Source of the DNA: CF-113 sp035308345
Lineage (GTDB): Bacteria; Chloroflexota; Ktedonobacteria; Ktedonobacterales; Ktedonobacteraceae
Assembly: GCA_035308345.1 (NCBI GenBank)
Contig: DATGGW010000452.1
Coordinates: 1 to 11,895, forward strand
Reading direction: 5' to 3'
Length of the DNA stretch: 11,895 nt
The translations under genes were made by a program, and so were the position numbers. Position 1 is the stretch's first letter; each line of letters begins with the position of its first letter. The notes beneath the pieces are model-generated. The model was not told the origin of the DNA and searched no databases. It worked only from the letters and a program-made list of their open reading frames with translations. Shown here one piece after another: positions 5,287-11,895 of the stretch.

Positions 5287-6477
5287 ATGGACAGCACTGA
5301 ACATCTCATACAAGAGCGAACGCTGCATAGAGAAGAGAATTTTGAGGTCGAAATCTCTGATTTGCCTGCAATGAGCGGTGCCTTCGACCAGCGTTTTACA
5401 TGGGTAGGACGGAAGATTCTCGCCTGGCAGCAATATAAGCGCCGGCGTCTGATCAGCGTTTTGTGCATGTTCCTGCTAGCGCTTCTCGCATTGTTTGCGC
5501 TCCTCAGTAGTCAAACTGGTTCGCTTATATCCTTTGCCGCGCTTCCTTCCCACCAGGCTGCGCCTCCTCCCGCACAGGCGTATGACCGGTACGACCAGCG
5601 ACCTCTCATGATCTATCCTGGTCACATTGGAGATGTCCTCAAGGTGGCATGGTCGCCCGATGGAAAGCGCCTGGCGGCTGGTGGCAGTGATGCAACTGTG
5701 CAGATTTGGGATGCCCGGAGCGGGGACGTACTGCTGGTCTATCGTGGGCATACGGATGCAGTGCTTGACATTGCATGGTCGCCTGATGGCGCGCGCATGG
5801 CATCGGCCAGCCGCGATGGGAGCGTCCAGGTCTGGGACACTCGCAGCGGGAAACTGCTCTTCGTCTATCGAGACGGCTCCGGGGCTATCTCGACTGTGGC
5901 GTGGTCGCCTGATGGAACGCGTATTGCCTTTGACACTGGTTATGGTTCAGTCGAGGTATGGAATATCGAAACTGGCAGGCGCTTGCTGACCTATCCAGGC
6001 TCTCCGCGGAATCTCATAGGCGTGAGAAGCCTGGCGTGGTCGCCCGATGGCACCCGAATTGCCTCGACGGGCGATGAGAACACGGTGCAGGTCTGGGATG
6101 CAATGACGGGAAAACATATGCTTACCTATCAAAACCATAACGACCTGGTGAATGATGTGCAGTGGTCGCCCAACGGCTCCTACATTGCTACCGCGAGTTT
6201 TGATAGAACCGTCCAGGTGTGGAACGCTGGCAGCGGAAAGTTGCTCTTCATCTATACGGGTCACACTGATTTCGTTTATAGCCTTGCGTGGTCGCCCGAT
6301 AGCACGAGCATCGTCTCTGCAAGCAAAGACGGGACGGTGCAGGTGTGGAATGCATTCCTCGGCGAGAGGCCGGTAACGTTTCTCAGTCAGGCAAGCAGCG
6401 TGGCCTGGGCTCCTCGCGGCCCTCTTATTGCCAGCGGAGGGAGCGATGGGCTGGTGAATGTATGGCTGGCCGCCTAG
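5287..6477 (+). CDS. Membrane-anchored WD40-repeat beta-propeller protein
   Basis: The 396-aa protein has a short cytoplasmic head (1-54), one membrane helix (about 55-73) preceded by the basic cluster KRRR, a proline-rich linker (about 85-105), and seven WD40 repeats from about residue 110 to the C-terminus. Each repeat shows the AWSPDG-type turn, and six end in WD or WN (IWD, VWD, VWN, VWD, VWN, VWN, then VWL). Seven repeats make one complete propeller, so the protein looks full length. The basic residues before the helix predict an extracellular propeller, probably a binding platform, but no ligand can be named. Blades three and four are the most divergent. The start is uncertain only because no ribosome site is present. 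The stop is 2 nt from the stop of the convergent polyprenyl synthase gene. Confidence 0.88.
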   Translation: MDSTEHLIQERTLHREENFEVEISDLPAMSGAFDQRFTWVGRKILAWQQYKRRRLISVLCMFLLALLALFALLSSQTGSLISFAALPSHQAAPPPAQAYDRYDQRPLMIYPGHIGDVLKVAWSPDGKRLAAGGSDATVQIWDARSGDVLLVYRGHTDAVLDIAWSPDGARMASASRDGSVQVWDTRSGKLLFVYRDGSGAISTVAWSPDGTRIAFDTGYGSVEVWNIETGRRLLTYPGSPRNLIGVRSLAWSPDGTRIASTGDENTVQVWDAMTGKHMLTYQNHNDLVNDVQWSPNGSYIATASFDRTVQVWNAGSGKLLFIYTGHTDFVYSLAWSPDSTSIVSASKDGTVQVWNAFLGERPVTFLSQASSVAWAPRGPLIASGGSDGLVNVWLAA

Positions 6478-6479
6478 GT

Positions 6480-7610
6480 TTAGCCCTCACAAGTCTCTTC
6501 AACGAAATGTACCAGTGTTTCCATATCGTCGAGCGCGCGAGAAGCGACCGTATTCTGGTGGCGAGGCACGTTTGCCAGGGCTGAGTGGGCCAGTTGGCAT
6601 TGGGCAGCCAGAAAGTCGCAACAGTAAGCTTTTGTGGCTGTGCGCGTGAAGATTGCCAGCACTTCATCAACCTGTTGCCTGGTAACAGGCGTCTCCTGAG
6701 TATAAACCTGTAAGATGCGCTGGTCTTGCGGATCGGCGTGTTCAAGCGCGTGCAGGATGGGCAGGCTTTTCTTGCGACGGTAGATGTCGCCCGCCGCGGT
6801 TTTGCCCGATTCAGCTGAACTGGCCCAGACTCCCAGCATATCATCGCGCACCTGGAAAGCAATGCCGATGGCCTCTCCGAAGCTGCGCAGGCGCGCGATA
6901 ATCTCTTCGTCGCGCGTGCCGAGTATAGCGCCCATTTCGGCGGAGCAGGCCATCAATTGCGCGGTTTTGCGGCGAATCATATCCAGGTAGGCGGCAACAG
7001 AGATCGTTCGTTGGTCCTCAAAGCTGATGTCCAGGTACTGTCCTTCGGCGATTACCAGGCAGGCGTAGTCGAGTACTGTTGCCAGGCGCACGGCAATGGC
7101 AGGTTCGACGCCTCTATCTACGACTTTCCACAGCGCTAAACGCGCCAGGGCGAACATACCATCGCCCGTGTTGATGGCCTTTGGGACGCCCCACAACTTC
7201 CAGAGCGTAGCGCGGTGGCGGCGCTCCACATCGCCATCTTCGATATCGTCGTGGATAAGGGTAAAGTTATGGGTTAACTCAAGCGCTGCTGCGGCCGGCA
7301 AGGCGCTAGATAAATAGCCATTGTCAGTTAATGTATCACCATCGTTTGTTAGACCATTAGCTCCGGCTGCTTCGTAGGCCAGCAGCAGCAGTGTCGAGCG
7401 CCATAATTTACCGGGATTGCTGGCGACAGGCGAAAATGCGGTGTCTACCCAGCCCAGGTGGTAACGCATGTATGCATAGAAATCGAAGGTCTCAGTTGCC
7501 TCTGAGGATGTTGCTGCGTCGCTGGCCCTTTGCAGCGCGCCGCGCATTTCCTCCAGTATCTCGCGGTGGTAGCGCATGAGCGTGGATTGAATGGTTGGTG
7601 TAATTGTCAT
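6480..7610 (-). CDS. Polyprenyl (isoprenyl) diphosphate synthase, GGPP-synthase-like
   Basis: This cytosolic enzyme condenses isopentenyl diphosphate with an allylic diphosphate, extending isoprenoid chains for carotenoids, quinones or lipids. The 376-aa sequence has the first aspartate-rich motif DDIED (121-125, in LIHDDIED), the EGQYLD block (189-194), KT at 215-216, the second motif FQVRDDMLG (252-260), and GKTAAGD with RRKKSLP (269-284). Phe lies five residues before the first motif. Bulky residues there usually limit products to short chains (about C15-C20), so GGPP is a reasonable guess. An upstream frame extends to 7697, but the ATG at 7610 is preferred because the extension overlaps the preceding gene and looks non-conserved. 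Its ribosome site is weak (AGGT). The gene follows the zinc-finger gene by 52 nt on the same strand. Confidence 0.9.
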   Translation of the reverse strand: MTITPTIQSTLMRYHREILEEMRGALQRASDAATSSEATETFDFYAYMRYHLGWVDTAFSPVASNPGKLWRSTLLLLAYEAAGANGLTNDGDTLTDNGYLSSALPAAAALELTHNFTLIHDDIEDGDVERRHRATLWKLWGVPKAINTGDGMFALARLALWKVVDRGVEPAIAVRLATVLDYACLVIAEGQYLDISFEDQRTISVAAYLDMIRRKTAQLMACSAEMGAILGTRDEEIIARLRSFGEAIGIAFQVRDDMLGVWASSAESGKTAAGDIYRRKKSLPILHALEHADPQDQRILQVYTQETPVTRQQVDEVLAIFTRTATKAYCCDFLAAQCQLAHSALANVPRHQNTVASRALDDMETLVHFVEETCEG

Positions 7611-7662
7611 ATATTTGCGACCTGGCGATAGCGCCTGCCTTTTTCCTCCTAGATATATAGGT

Positions 7663-8172
7663 TCATGGGTGCAAGTAGAATAAGACACCCGCGGCAATTG
7701 TTCCTAAAACAACCAGCCAGCGGGTTAACCCTTTAATGCCGCCTATGCTATAAAACGGGGAGCAGAGGCCGCAGTAGCGGATTGTGACTTGGTAGCGGTG
7801 ACCGCGCAAGCCCTCGCGGATGATGGAAACGTTCTCTGATTTGCGTTGTGTATGCAGTGCATCGCAGATATGGCGACCGCATCCCCCACAGCGAAACTCG
7901 TCTATGTAGTGTGAGGTGCGCGAGAGAGACCACTGGTCGGGATATACCTGCGTTCCACAGATATAACATACCTGCGTCTGTGCCAATCGCATCTGCTTCT
8001 CGGCGCAGGGGGAATGCTGCTGCTTGGGAAAGTGATCCTGGCAGAAGCCTTTATGACAATCGGGGCAACGCCCAAGCGCTTCCTCGTTGCACTCGTGACA
8101 TCTTTTCGCGGCAGAGATGGCATTGTTACGCCGCGCCTGTAATTTCGCAGTATCTATAGTTGAGTTTCTCAT
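7663..8172 (-). CDS. AN1-like zinc-finger protein with C-terminal membrane anchor
   Basis: The 169-aa protein holds two cysteine-rich modules. The first (residues 25-56) has the spacing C-x2-C-x7-C-x2-C-x4-C-x2-H-x5-H-x2-C, close to the AN1 zinc finger known from eukaryotes and some prokaryotes, and includes the typical GFCQDH core. The second (69-137) is looser: CYIC, CGGC, C103, H107 and CGLC. A single membrane helix (about 151-167) closes the protein, so the zinc modules most likely face the cytoplasm. I cannot name a substrate. It could recruit proteins to the membrane. The ATG at 8172 has AGGGAT about 9 nt upstream. It is the first gene of a probable operon with the polyprenyl synthase. 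Confidence 0.8.
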   Translation of the reverse strand: MRNSTIDTAKLQARRNNAISAAKRCHECNEEALGRCPDCHKGFCQDHFPKQQHSPCAEKQMRLAQTQVCYICGTQVYPDQWSLSRTSHYIDEFRCGGCGRHICDALHTQRKSENVSIIREGLRGHRYQVTIRYCGLCSPFYSIGGIKGLTRWLVVLGTIAAGVLFYLHP

Positions 8173-8192
8173 GCGATACTATCCCTTTGTAG

Positions 8193-8212
8193 GGACGCGA
8201 ATGATCGCGTCC
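8193..8212. promoter_or_regulatory. Perfect 8-bp GC-rich palindrome in the divergent intergenic region
   Basis: GGACGCGA (8193-8200) and TCGCGTCC (8205-8212) form a perfect stem around ATGA. The palindrome lies 20 nt upstream of the zinc-finger gene start and inside its likely mRNA leader. It could be an operator, an RNA hairpin, or a copy of a dispersed palindromic repeat. One copy in this window cannot decide. Confidence 0.45.
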
Positions 8213-8216
8213 TTTC

Positions 8217-8245
8217 CTGATATAGATATATATAATACGTGGCAA
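8217..8245 (-). promoter_or_regulatory. Candidate promoter of the zinc-finger/polyprenyl synthase operon, within the divergent region
   Basis: On the minus strand TTGCCA (8245-8240) is separated by 17 nt from TATCAG (8222-8217), matching 5 and 4 of 6 consensus bases. The spacer is the AT-rich run around 8221-8237, which on the plus strand contains a perfect TATAAT (8231-8236). That could be the -10 box of the oxidoreductase-folate operon, although no good -35 precedes it. Confidence 0.35.
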
Positions 8246-8323
8246 ATGGATAAATCAGCGACCCCTGTGGATAGTATAACAGGAGATTTGCACGGGGGCA
8301 ACGAAAACGGATAGAATGGATCA

Positions 8324-9589
8324 ATGTTATTTTTCATGGGGAGCAATATGCATTCAGGTTCAAACACGAAAGCCGAACCCTCATCAAAACGATCTAACTC
8401 TAACAGTCATATATTTCAGCAGCGCATCCCCTGGTGGCAAGATATTGATGCGGCGGTTCATGCTGAACTCGAGTTGCAGCCGCCGGGTGAAATGCTGTTG
8501 CAATCTGTTGATGTGGTGATCGTTGGCGGAGGCGTAGCGGGGTTAAGCGCGGCGCTCGCAGTTAAGGAGCGAGATGCAGGGATGCGCGTGCTGGTACTTG
8601 AGCAAGAGGCTATGCTGGGATATGGTGCGACGGGGCGCAATGCCGGAATTTTTACGCCTGGCATCAATATGGCTATGTCTGAAATAGCGCCTGGAAGCCC
8701 CGCGCTCGCCTTCTATCCTGAAACGACGGCTATTTTCCACAGGCTCATAGAAGAAGGGCAAAAAAGCAGTACGCTGCTTTGTACACGTAAGACGGGCGCA
8801 ATCAACATGGCGACGAGCAAGCGCGCAGCGCACAAGTTGGAACGCGAGACGCACATCAGGGTGCAGTCGGGTTTGCGCGCCGAGTTATGGACGCCAGCGC
8901 AGGTAGCGGAAGCAACACAGGGGCGGCTCGATATGAAATCGGTAGTCAGCGCCATGTGGCTTCCGGATGAAGGGCGTATACAGCCTTTAACGCTGCTGGC
9001 GTACCAGGCACGGCGAGCGCGGCAGCAATATGATGTGGATATAGCGGGGCAGGCGCGCGTCACAGGTTGGGAAGCGGTAAGTACACACGCACGGCCTGCT
9101 CACTGGCAGGTAACGCTGGCAGATGGAAAGGCACTGCAAGCGCGCGCGCTGGTAGACTGCATTGGGCCAACTGTCGAGGCTAATGCGCGTATCTACGCAT
9201 TGGCCTTCAAGGCTGATTTTCCTGAGACCTTTCCCCTGTTCTGGGATGCATCTCCCTATACCTATGCCGATTATCGACCGGGAAATGGCCGCCTGGGTGT
9301 AAGTGGAGGGCGCTACGGCAAAGCCGGTGTTGCGAAAAATGACCAGGCGTACTATCGACGCCTGGCCGATGCCACGCGCCGCTGGATTCCTGAACTGCGA
9401 GGCAAACGTCCGGCTTATCGCTGGGCGGTTGATCTTGAAGTGACGCCTGATTTGATACCGGAGATGCGCATTCTGGATGAACGCGCGCCGGGTGTAGCTA
9501 TCGAGGGCCTGGGCGCGCAGGGAGTCTTGCCAGGCATGGCGCTTGCTCAACAGGCGGCTGATTACCTGGTTGATCGACTTTCGAAGTGA
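8324..9589 (+). CDS. FAD-dependent oxidoreductase of the DAO (glycine/D-amino-acid oxidase) family
   Basis: The 421-aa soluble enzyme probably oxidises an amine or amino acid with FAD. The substrate cannot be read from sequence. A disordered head of about 55 residues precedes VDVVIVGGGVAGL (62-74), the dinucleotide-binding GxGxxG strand-turn-helix. E93 in VLEQE should hold the FAD ribose, and GATGRNAG (101-108) is the family's second flavin motif. The C-terminal GLGAQGVLPGMALAQQ closes the FAD site as in DAO proteins. Starts at 8324, 8336 and 8348 are all in frame. GGGGAG lies 4 nt before 8348, while 8324 lacks a good ribosome site, so the shorter 413-aa form is possible. It is the first gene of a tight operon, 19 nt ahead of folP. 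Confidence 0.85.
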   Translation: MLFFMGSNMHSGSNTKAEPSSKRSNSNSHIFQQRIPWWQDIDAAVHAELELQPPGEMLLQSVDVVIVGGGVAGLSAALAVKERDAGMRVLVLEQEAMLGYGATGRNAGIFTPGINMAMSEIAPGSPALAFYPETTAIFHRLIEEGQKSSTLLCTRKTGAINMATSKRAAHKLERETHIRVQSGLRAELWTPAQVAEATQGRLDMKSVVSAMWLPDEGRIQPLTLLAYQARRARQQYDVDIAGQARVTGWEAVSTHARPAHWQVTLADGKALQARALVDCIGPTVEANARIYALAFKADFPETFPLFWDASPYTYADYRPGNGRLGVSGGRYGKAGVAKNDQAYYRRLADATRRWIPELRGKRPAYRWAVDLEVTPDLIPEMRILDERAPGVAIEGLGAQGVLPGMALAQQAADYLVDRLSK

Positions 9590-9608
9590 TGATTTATGAA
9601 GGGGTTTT

Positions 9609-10478
9609 ATGGACGAGCTGTTACCCGCGACGACATGGGCAGGTCATCGGCTTGAATGGGGCCAGCAAACCTATGTGATGGGCATCATCAATGTTACGCC
9701 CGATTCCTTTGCAGGTGACGGCATCGCCGGTGCGACCATGACGTTGGATGAGATTGCAAGCAGCGCGGTTGCCCAGGCGCGGCGTTTTGTAGCCGAAGGC
9801 GCAATCATGATCGATGTGGGCGGTGAATCGACTCGCCCCAACTTCGCGCCTATCGCTGTGGAAGAAGAGGTGGAGCGCGTCATTCCGGTGATACAGGCGC
9901 TGCGCTCCAGCCTGCCCGGCGAGATCCTGATTTCGATTGATACCTACAAGGCGGAAGTTGCGCGGCAGGCGTTGGATGCCGGCGCCTGTATCATCAACGA
10001 TATTTGGGCCTTGCGTCACGATGCCGCGATGGCTGCGCTGGTGAGCGAGCGAGAAGTTCCGCTGATCTTGATGGCGAACATGCGCGGCTTCCAGAAGCGC
10101 GAAATTGTGAGCGATGTGACACGCTTCCTGGCGCACAGCATCAATATGGCGCTGTCGGCAGGGATTGCCTGGGAGCGCATCATCATCGATCCTGGCATCG
10201 GTTTTGGCACAACGCCGCAGGAAAATCTGACGCTGCTGCAGCGCCTGGGCGAATTGCGAGCGTTGGGGCGACCCATCCTGCTGGGCGCGTCGCGTAAATC
10301 AACCATTGGCTTTGTGCTCGGTGGGCTGCCGCCAGAGGAGCGGGTGGAAGGCACAGCGGCGGCGGTTGCGCTCGGTATCGCGCAGGGGGCCGATATCGTG
10401 CGCGTCCACGATGTGCGCGAGATGATGCGCGTGGTGAAAATGAGTGACGCAATTGTGCGAGGGAACTTTAAAGTATGA
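9609..10478 (+). CDS. folP: Dihydropteroate synthase
   Basis: The enzyme joins 6-hydroxymethyl-7,8-dihydropterin diphosphate with p-aminobenzoate to give 7,8-dihydropteroate, and is the sulfonamide target. The 289-aa length is normal. Signature blocks in order are MGIINVTPDSFAGDG (24-38), IDVGGESTRP (68-77), SIDTYK (109-114), NDIWA (130-134), DPGIGFG (194-200), GASRKS (226-231) and RVHDV (265-269), which together build the TIM-barrel active site. The block usually written LMHxxG appears as LMANMRG (154-160), with Ala where His is common. The ATG at 9609 has GAAGGGG 4 nt upstream. It follows the oxidoreductase by 19 nt and overlaps folC by 4 nt, so the two folate genes are translationally coupled. 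Confidence 0.95.
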   Translation: MDELLPATTWAGHRLEWGQQTYVMGIINVTPDSFAGDGIAGATMTLDEIASSAVAQARRFVAEGAIMIDVGGESTRPNFAPIAVEEEVERVIPVIQALRSSLPGEILISIDTYKAEVARQALDAGACIINDIWALRHDAAMAALVSEREVPLILMANMRGFQKREIVSDVTRFLAHSINMALSAGIAWERIIIDPGIGFGTTPQENLTLLQRLGELRALGRPILLGASRKSTIGFVLGGLPPEERVEGTAAAVALGIAQGADIVRVHDVREMMRVVKMSDAIVRGNFKV

Positions 10479-11893
10479 ACTATCAAGAGGCTTTAGCCTA
10501 TCTGTACAGTTTGAGCGATTTTGAACGCGGCGGGCCATATACGCACGCGCCGGAAGAGAATCTCCCGCGCGAGGCGCGCCTGCTCGCGGCGCTGGGTAAC
10601 CCACAGCAGCGTTATAGCTGCACGTTGATTGCAGGTACTAAAGGCAAGGGATCAACCGCAGCATTTATTGAGCGGGTGCTGCGCGAAGCTGGTCTGCGTA
10701 CCGGGCTTTATACACAGCCCGACCTGCACACTTTTCGCGAACGCATGCGTGTTAATGGGCGTCTCATAAGCGAGCAGGAAGTGGCTGAACTCGTGACTGA
10801 ACTGCGCGCTGTGGTAGAGCAGATTGAGCGAGAGCAAGAGTCTGGCCCCTATATCACTTATGAGGTGGCGACTGCGCTGGCTTTGCTCTATTTCGCGCGC
10901 CAGCAGGTCGAACACGCGGTATTAGAGGTGGGACTGGGTGGGAGGCTGGATGCCACGAATGTGACGGAGCCCCTGGTCTCGGTGATTGCCTCGATCAGTT
11001 ACGACCATATGCAGATATTGGGCGATACTTTAACACAGATCGCCACGGAGAAGGCGGGCATCATCAAACCACACGGCGTAACTGTGACCTCGGCGCAGTC
11101 ATCTGAAGCGCTGCTTGCTATTGCCAGCGTGCGCAAGGAGCGCCAGTCGGAGTTGATTCGCATTGGAGCGATGGCGGATGATGCCGCGCAGGCAGAAGTT
11201 GATGCCGGCATGTTGCCTGCAATAAGCTATCGTTACGCGCTGGAAGAACGCACTGCTGAATTTCAACGCTTTACAGTCGTCGCTCCGGAGCGAATCTATA
11301 CAGGTCTTGAAATACCTCTGGCGGGTCAACATCAACTGGAAAATGCTACACTGGCGCTGGCTGCGCTTGAAACGCTGCGCGAGAAAGGGGTAGCCTGGGA
11401 CGAGCATGCGCTGCGACAGGGGCTGCGCAGCGTCTTCTGGCCTGCGCGCATCGAAGTGGTTGCGCACGATCCAACCATCGTGGTTGATGGCGCGCACAAT
11501 ACCGATTCGATGCAAAAATTACTGCTTGCGCTCCAGGCGTCGTTTCGTTGGAAGCGGCTGTTCGTTGTGCTAGGGGTAGCGCGCGACAAAGACCTGCAAG
11601 GAATTGTAAAGACGCTGGCCGGTGTGGATGTGGTGGTGTTAACCCGTATGGCTAACCCGCGCGCCGCGGCAATTGAGCAATTGCAGACGCTCTTTGAGCA
11701 ATATGCGCCGCATGTGCAGGTTTATACTGCTGATGCGAGTCAGGGTGCAATGGAACTGGCCTGCGAGCTTGCTGAAAGCAGCGATTTAATCTGCGTCACC
11801 GGGTCACTCTATCTCGCGGCAGAGGCGCTGCGCTGGGCTGCTGCTCGCGGTGATAAGCAAGCAGCAGCGACTATTGAAGGCGTCGATCATTGA
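10475..11893 (+). CDS. folC: Folylpolyglutamate synthase / dihydrofolate synthase
   Basis: This cytosolic Mur-ligase-family enzyme uses ATP to attach glutamate to dihydropteroate and often to tetrahydrofolates. The 472-aa protein is complete, with its TGA at 11891-11893. It shows the P-loop GTKGKGST (54-61), the folate-loop block TQPDLHTFRERM (80-91) where TSPHL is usual, EVGLGGRLDATN (151-162), DHMQILGDTL (177-186), TEKAGIIK (191-198), GQHQLENATLA (284-294) and VVDGAHN (336-342). The order matches FolC throughout. The ATG lies in the folP stop (ATGA overlap), consistent with reinitiation by ribosomes leaving folP. Nothing suggests inactivation. Whether it has both activities or only one cannot be decided from sequence alone. 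Confidence 0.95.
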   Translation: MNYQEALAYLYSLSDFERGGPYTHAPEENLPREARLLAALGNPQQRYSCTLIAGTKGKGSTAAFIERVLREAGLRTGLYTQPDLHTFRERMRVNGRLISEQEVAELVTELRAVVEQIEREQESGPYITYEVATALALLYFARQQVEHAVLEVGLGGRLDATNVTEPLVSVIASISYDHMQILGDTLTQIATEKAGIIKPHGVTVTSAQSSEALLAIASVRKERQSELIRIGAMADDAAQAEVDAGMLPAISYRYALEERTAEFQRFTVVAPERIYTGLEIPLAGQHQLENATLALAALETLREKGVAWDEHALRQGLRSVFWPARIEVVAHDPTIVVDGAHNTDSMQKLLLALQASFRWKRLFVVLGVARDKDLQGIVKTLAGVDVVVLTRMANPRAAAIEQLQTLFEQYAPHVQVYTADASQGAMELACELAESSDLICVTGSLYLAAEALRWAAARGDKQAAATIEGVDH

Positions 11894-11895
11894 AT

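Noticed and set aside
5640..6470. Tandem DNA repeat with TGGTCGCCCGATGG units about every 126-138 bp
   Set aside because: The periodicity is explained by the WD40 blades of the encoded protein.
7611..7697. 29-residue N-terminal extension of the polyprenyl synthase
   Set aside because: It overlaps the end of the zinc-finger gene and adds no family motif, and its first codon has no ribosome site.
8316..8519. 67-codon plus-strand frame at the start of the oxidoreductase gene
   Set aside because: It overlaps the oxidoreductase in another frame. The product is cysteine-rich and unlike any domain.
9621..10136. Long minus-strand frames opposite folP, folC and the oxidoreductase
   Set aside because: They are shadows in GC-rich coding DNA, with no ribosome sites or domains. 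The plus-strand proteins have full family motifs.

Overview
The window reads as a chromosomal segment from a bacterium in the Chloroflexota, most likely the Ktedonobacteria. This is an inference from three things: the FolP-FolC pair in this form, a membrane-anchored single-propeller WD40 protein, and an eroded IS256-family element. No rRNA, tRNA or CRISPR array is present. Bases 1-2400 look more AT-rich than the metabolic genes at the right end.

Left part (1-2400): a truncated minus-strand gene start at the edge, a sigma70-like promoter, and a tight two-gene plus-strand unit. The first gene encodes a 585-aa protein with two N-terminal membrane helices and a TPR-like cytosolic region. The second encodes a 102-aa soluble partner. 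I recognise neither as a named family.

Middle (2421-5094): an almost complete mobile element of 2,658 bp. It has imperfect 24-bp terminal inverted repeats (20/24 matching) and a perfect 8-bp target duplication, AGGAACTA. One side carries a frameshifted IS256/Mutator-type transposase gene on the minus strand. The other side carries a passenger gene for a six-helix membrane protein. That gene is bracketed by two homologous palindromic elements in opposite orientation. Their 18-bp stem arms are identical in both copies, while their loops have diverged. This passenger-carrying IS256-type element with paired hairpin brackets is the most unusual structure in the window.

Right part (5095-11895): a WD40 beta-propeller protein with one membrane helix, possibly translated from a leaderless mRNA. 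Its stop lies 2 nt from the stop of a convergent polyprenyl diphosphate synthase gene. Upstream of the synthase, on the same strand, is a small protein with AN1-like zinc-binding spacing and a C-terminal membrane anchor. A divergent intergenic region with a GC-rich palindrome separates this pair from a plus-strand operon: an FAD-dependent DAO-family oxidoreductase, dihydropteroate synthase (folP), and folylpolyglutamate/dihydrofolate synthase (folC). folC starts inside the folP stop codon in an ATGA overlap. folP makes dihydropteroate, and FolC adds glutamate to it and to later folates. The zinc-finger and synthase genes probably form a second operon supplying an isoprenoid diphosphate.
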